Source: Alphaproteobacteria bacterium (GTDB lineage: Bacteria > Pseudomonadota > Alphaproteobacteria > Paracaedibacterales > CAITNM01). From it: DNA of 5,965 nt. A program made the position numbers and the translations under genes. Under the pieces are notes generated by a model. It saw nothing but the letters and a program-made list of their open reading frames with translations. It was not told where the DNA came from and made no database searches. Shown here in pieces: positions 5,750-5,965 of this stretch. The stretch's first letter is position 1; each line of letters starts with the position of its first letter. The stretch lies in the NCBI GenBank assembly GCA_947499175.1, contig CANMNU010000077.1, positions 1-5,965 of the forward strand, given 5' to 3'.

Positions 5750-5779
5750 ATATTTTTATATTTCTTTTATAGCAGTAAA

Positions 5780-5808
5780 TTAGACTACATTTACCTGTTT
5801 TGTTTAAT
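5780..5808 (+). promoter_or_regulatory. Possible promoter of the right-edge transporter gene
   Basis: TTAGAC (5780-5785) and TTTAAT (5803-5808) are separated by 17 bases, about 77 bases before the ATG of the last gene. Each hexamer has two mismatches to consensus, which is common by chance in DNA this AT-rich. The 135-base gap before the gene makes a separate promoter reasonable. Confidence 0.25.
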
Positions 5809-5884
5809 TATTTGGAACTCGGCTCAACTATGTGTCACAATTCTCATAAGAGGATAGTTTTAATATTAGAAGGAAAAATTGAAT

Positions 5885-5965
5885 ATGGCGCGCTCTGAAA
5901 AAATATACATTGGGCTTTGTATTTTATTTTCTGTGCTTATTGTCATTGGCAATTTAGTTTATCAA
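5885..5965 (+). CDS. Membrane protein N-terminus, probably VUT/YhhQ-type queuosine-precursor transporter (partial)
   Basis: Only the first 27 residues are in the window, including EKIYIGLCILFSVLIVIGN (5-23): a short polar start, one hydrophobic segment, then GNLVYQ leading out of the membrane. This matches the usual opening of the VUT family (YhhQ), inner-membrane carriers that take up precursors of queuosine, the modified base at the wobble position of certain tRNAs. A good Shine-Dalgarno site, AGAAGGA (5868-5874), lies ten bases before the ATG, which supports the start. The reading frame is open to the edge. The family call rests on a short N-terminus; another small multi-pass transporter is possible. 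The function would suit a bacterium that relies on its host for queuosine precursors. Confidence 0.6.
   Translation, partial: MARSEKIYIGLCILFSVLIVIGNLVYQ

Overview
The window is AT-rich bacterial DNA that I place in the Alphaproteobacteria, probably a host-associated lineage with a reduced genome (Holosporales- or Rickettsiales-like; this placement is inference). The main support is the NifR3-type DusB protein, whose sequence follows the alphaproteobacterial pattern. It is followed by a small protein that resembles the DNA-binding tail of alphaproteobacterial NtrC. AT-rich codon use, long AT-rich spacers, an insertion-sequence fragment, a Fic protein and an amino-acid importer all fit a symbiont or intracellular bacterium, but none of them proves it.

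Left part (1-1218), accessory in character. The first 54 bases are the start of a minus-strand transposase, most like IS982. Divergent from it is an unrecognised 246-residue protein with a clear signal peptide and five cysteines in its mature part. A 319-base gap follows. It holds a small inverted repeat, a broken 43-codon membrane-peptide reading frame and a good sigma70-type promoter for the next gene.

Middle (1219-3850). A DAACS-family (GltP/GltPh-like) sodium:amino-acid/dicarboxylate symporter has several changed substrate- and sodium-site residues. Next comes a class II Fic AMP-transferase with an intact active site, an intact N-terminal inhibitory motif and a C-terminal winged helix. 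The short gap between the two contains a set of mutually complementary inverted repeats that overlap a TTGACT-17-TATGTT promoter for fic. On the minus strand, 11 bases past fic, is a complete tRNA-Ser(GGA) with encoded CCA.

Right part (3981-5749), a housekeeping operon. dusB (tRNA dihydrouridine synthase), a 75-residue stand-alone Fis/NtrC-tail protein and rsmD (16S rRNA guanine-N2 methyltransferase) are packed with a 3-base gap and a TAATG overlap, so they are almost certainly co-transcribed. The usual alphaproteobacterial order is dusB(nifR3)-ntrB-ntrC. Here only the Fis-like tail is present, giving a dusB-fis order like that of gammaproteobacteria.

The window ends 27 codons into a membrane protein whose start resembles the VUT/YhhQ queuosine-precursor transporters. 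I found no CRISPR array, no complete mobile element and no clearly new multi-gene system. The most interesting points are the dusB/NtrC-tail arrangement, the nested repeats upstream of fic, and the altered binding site of the symporter.
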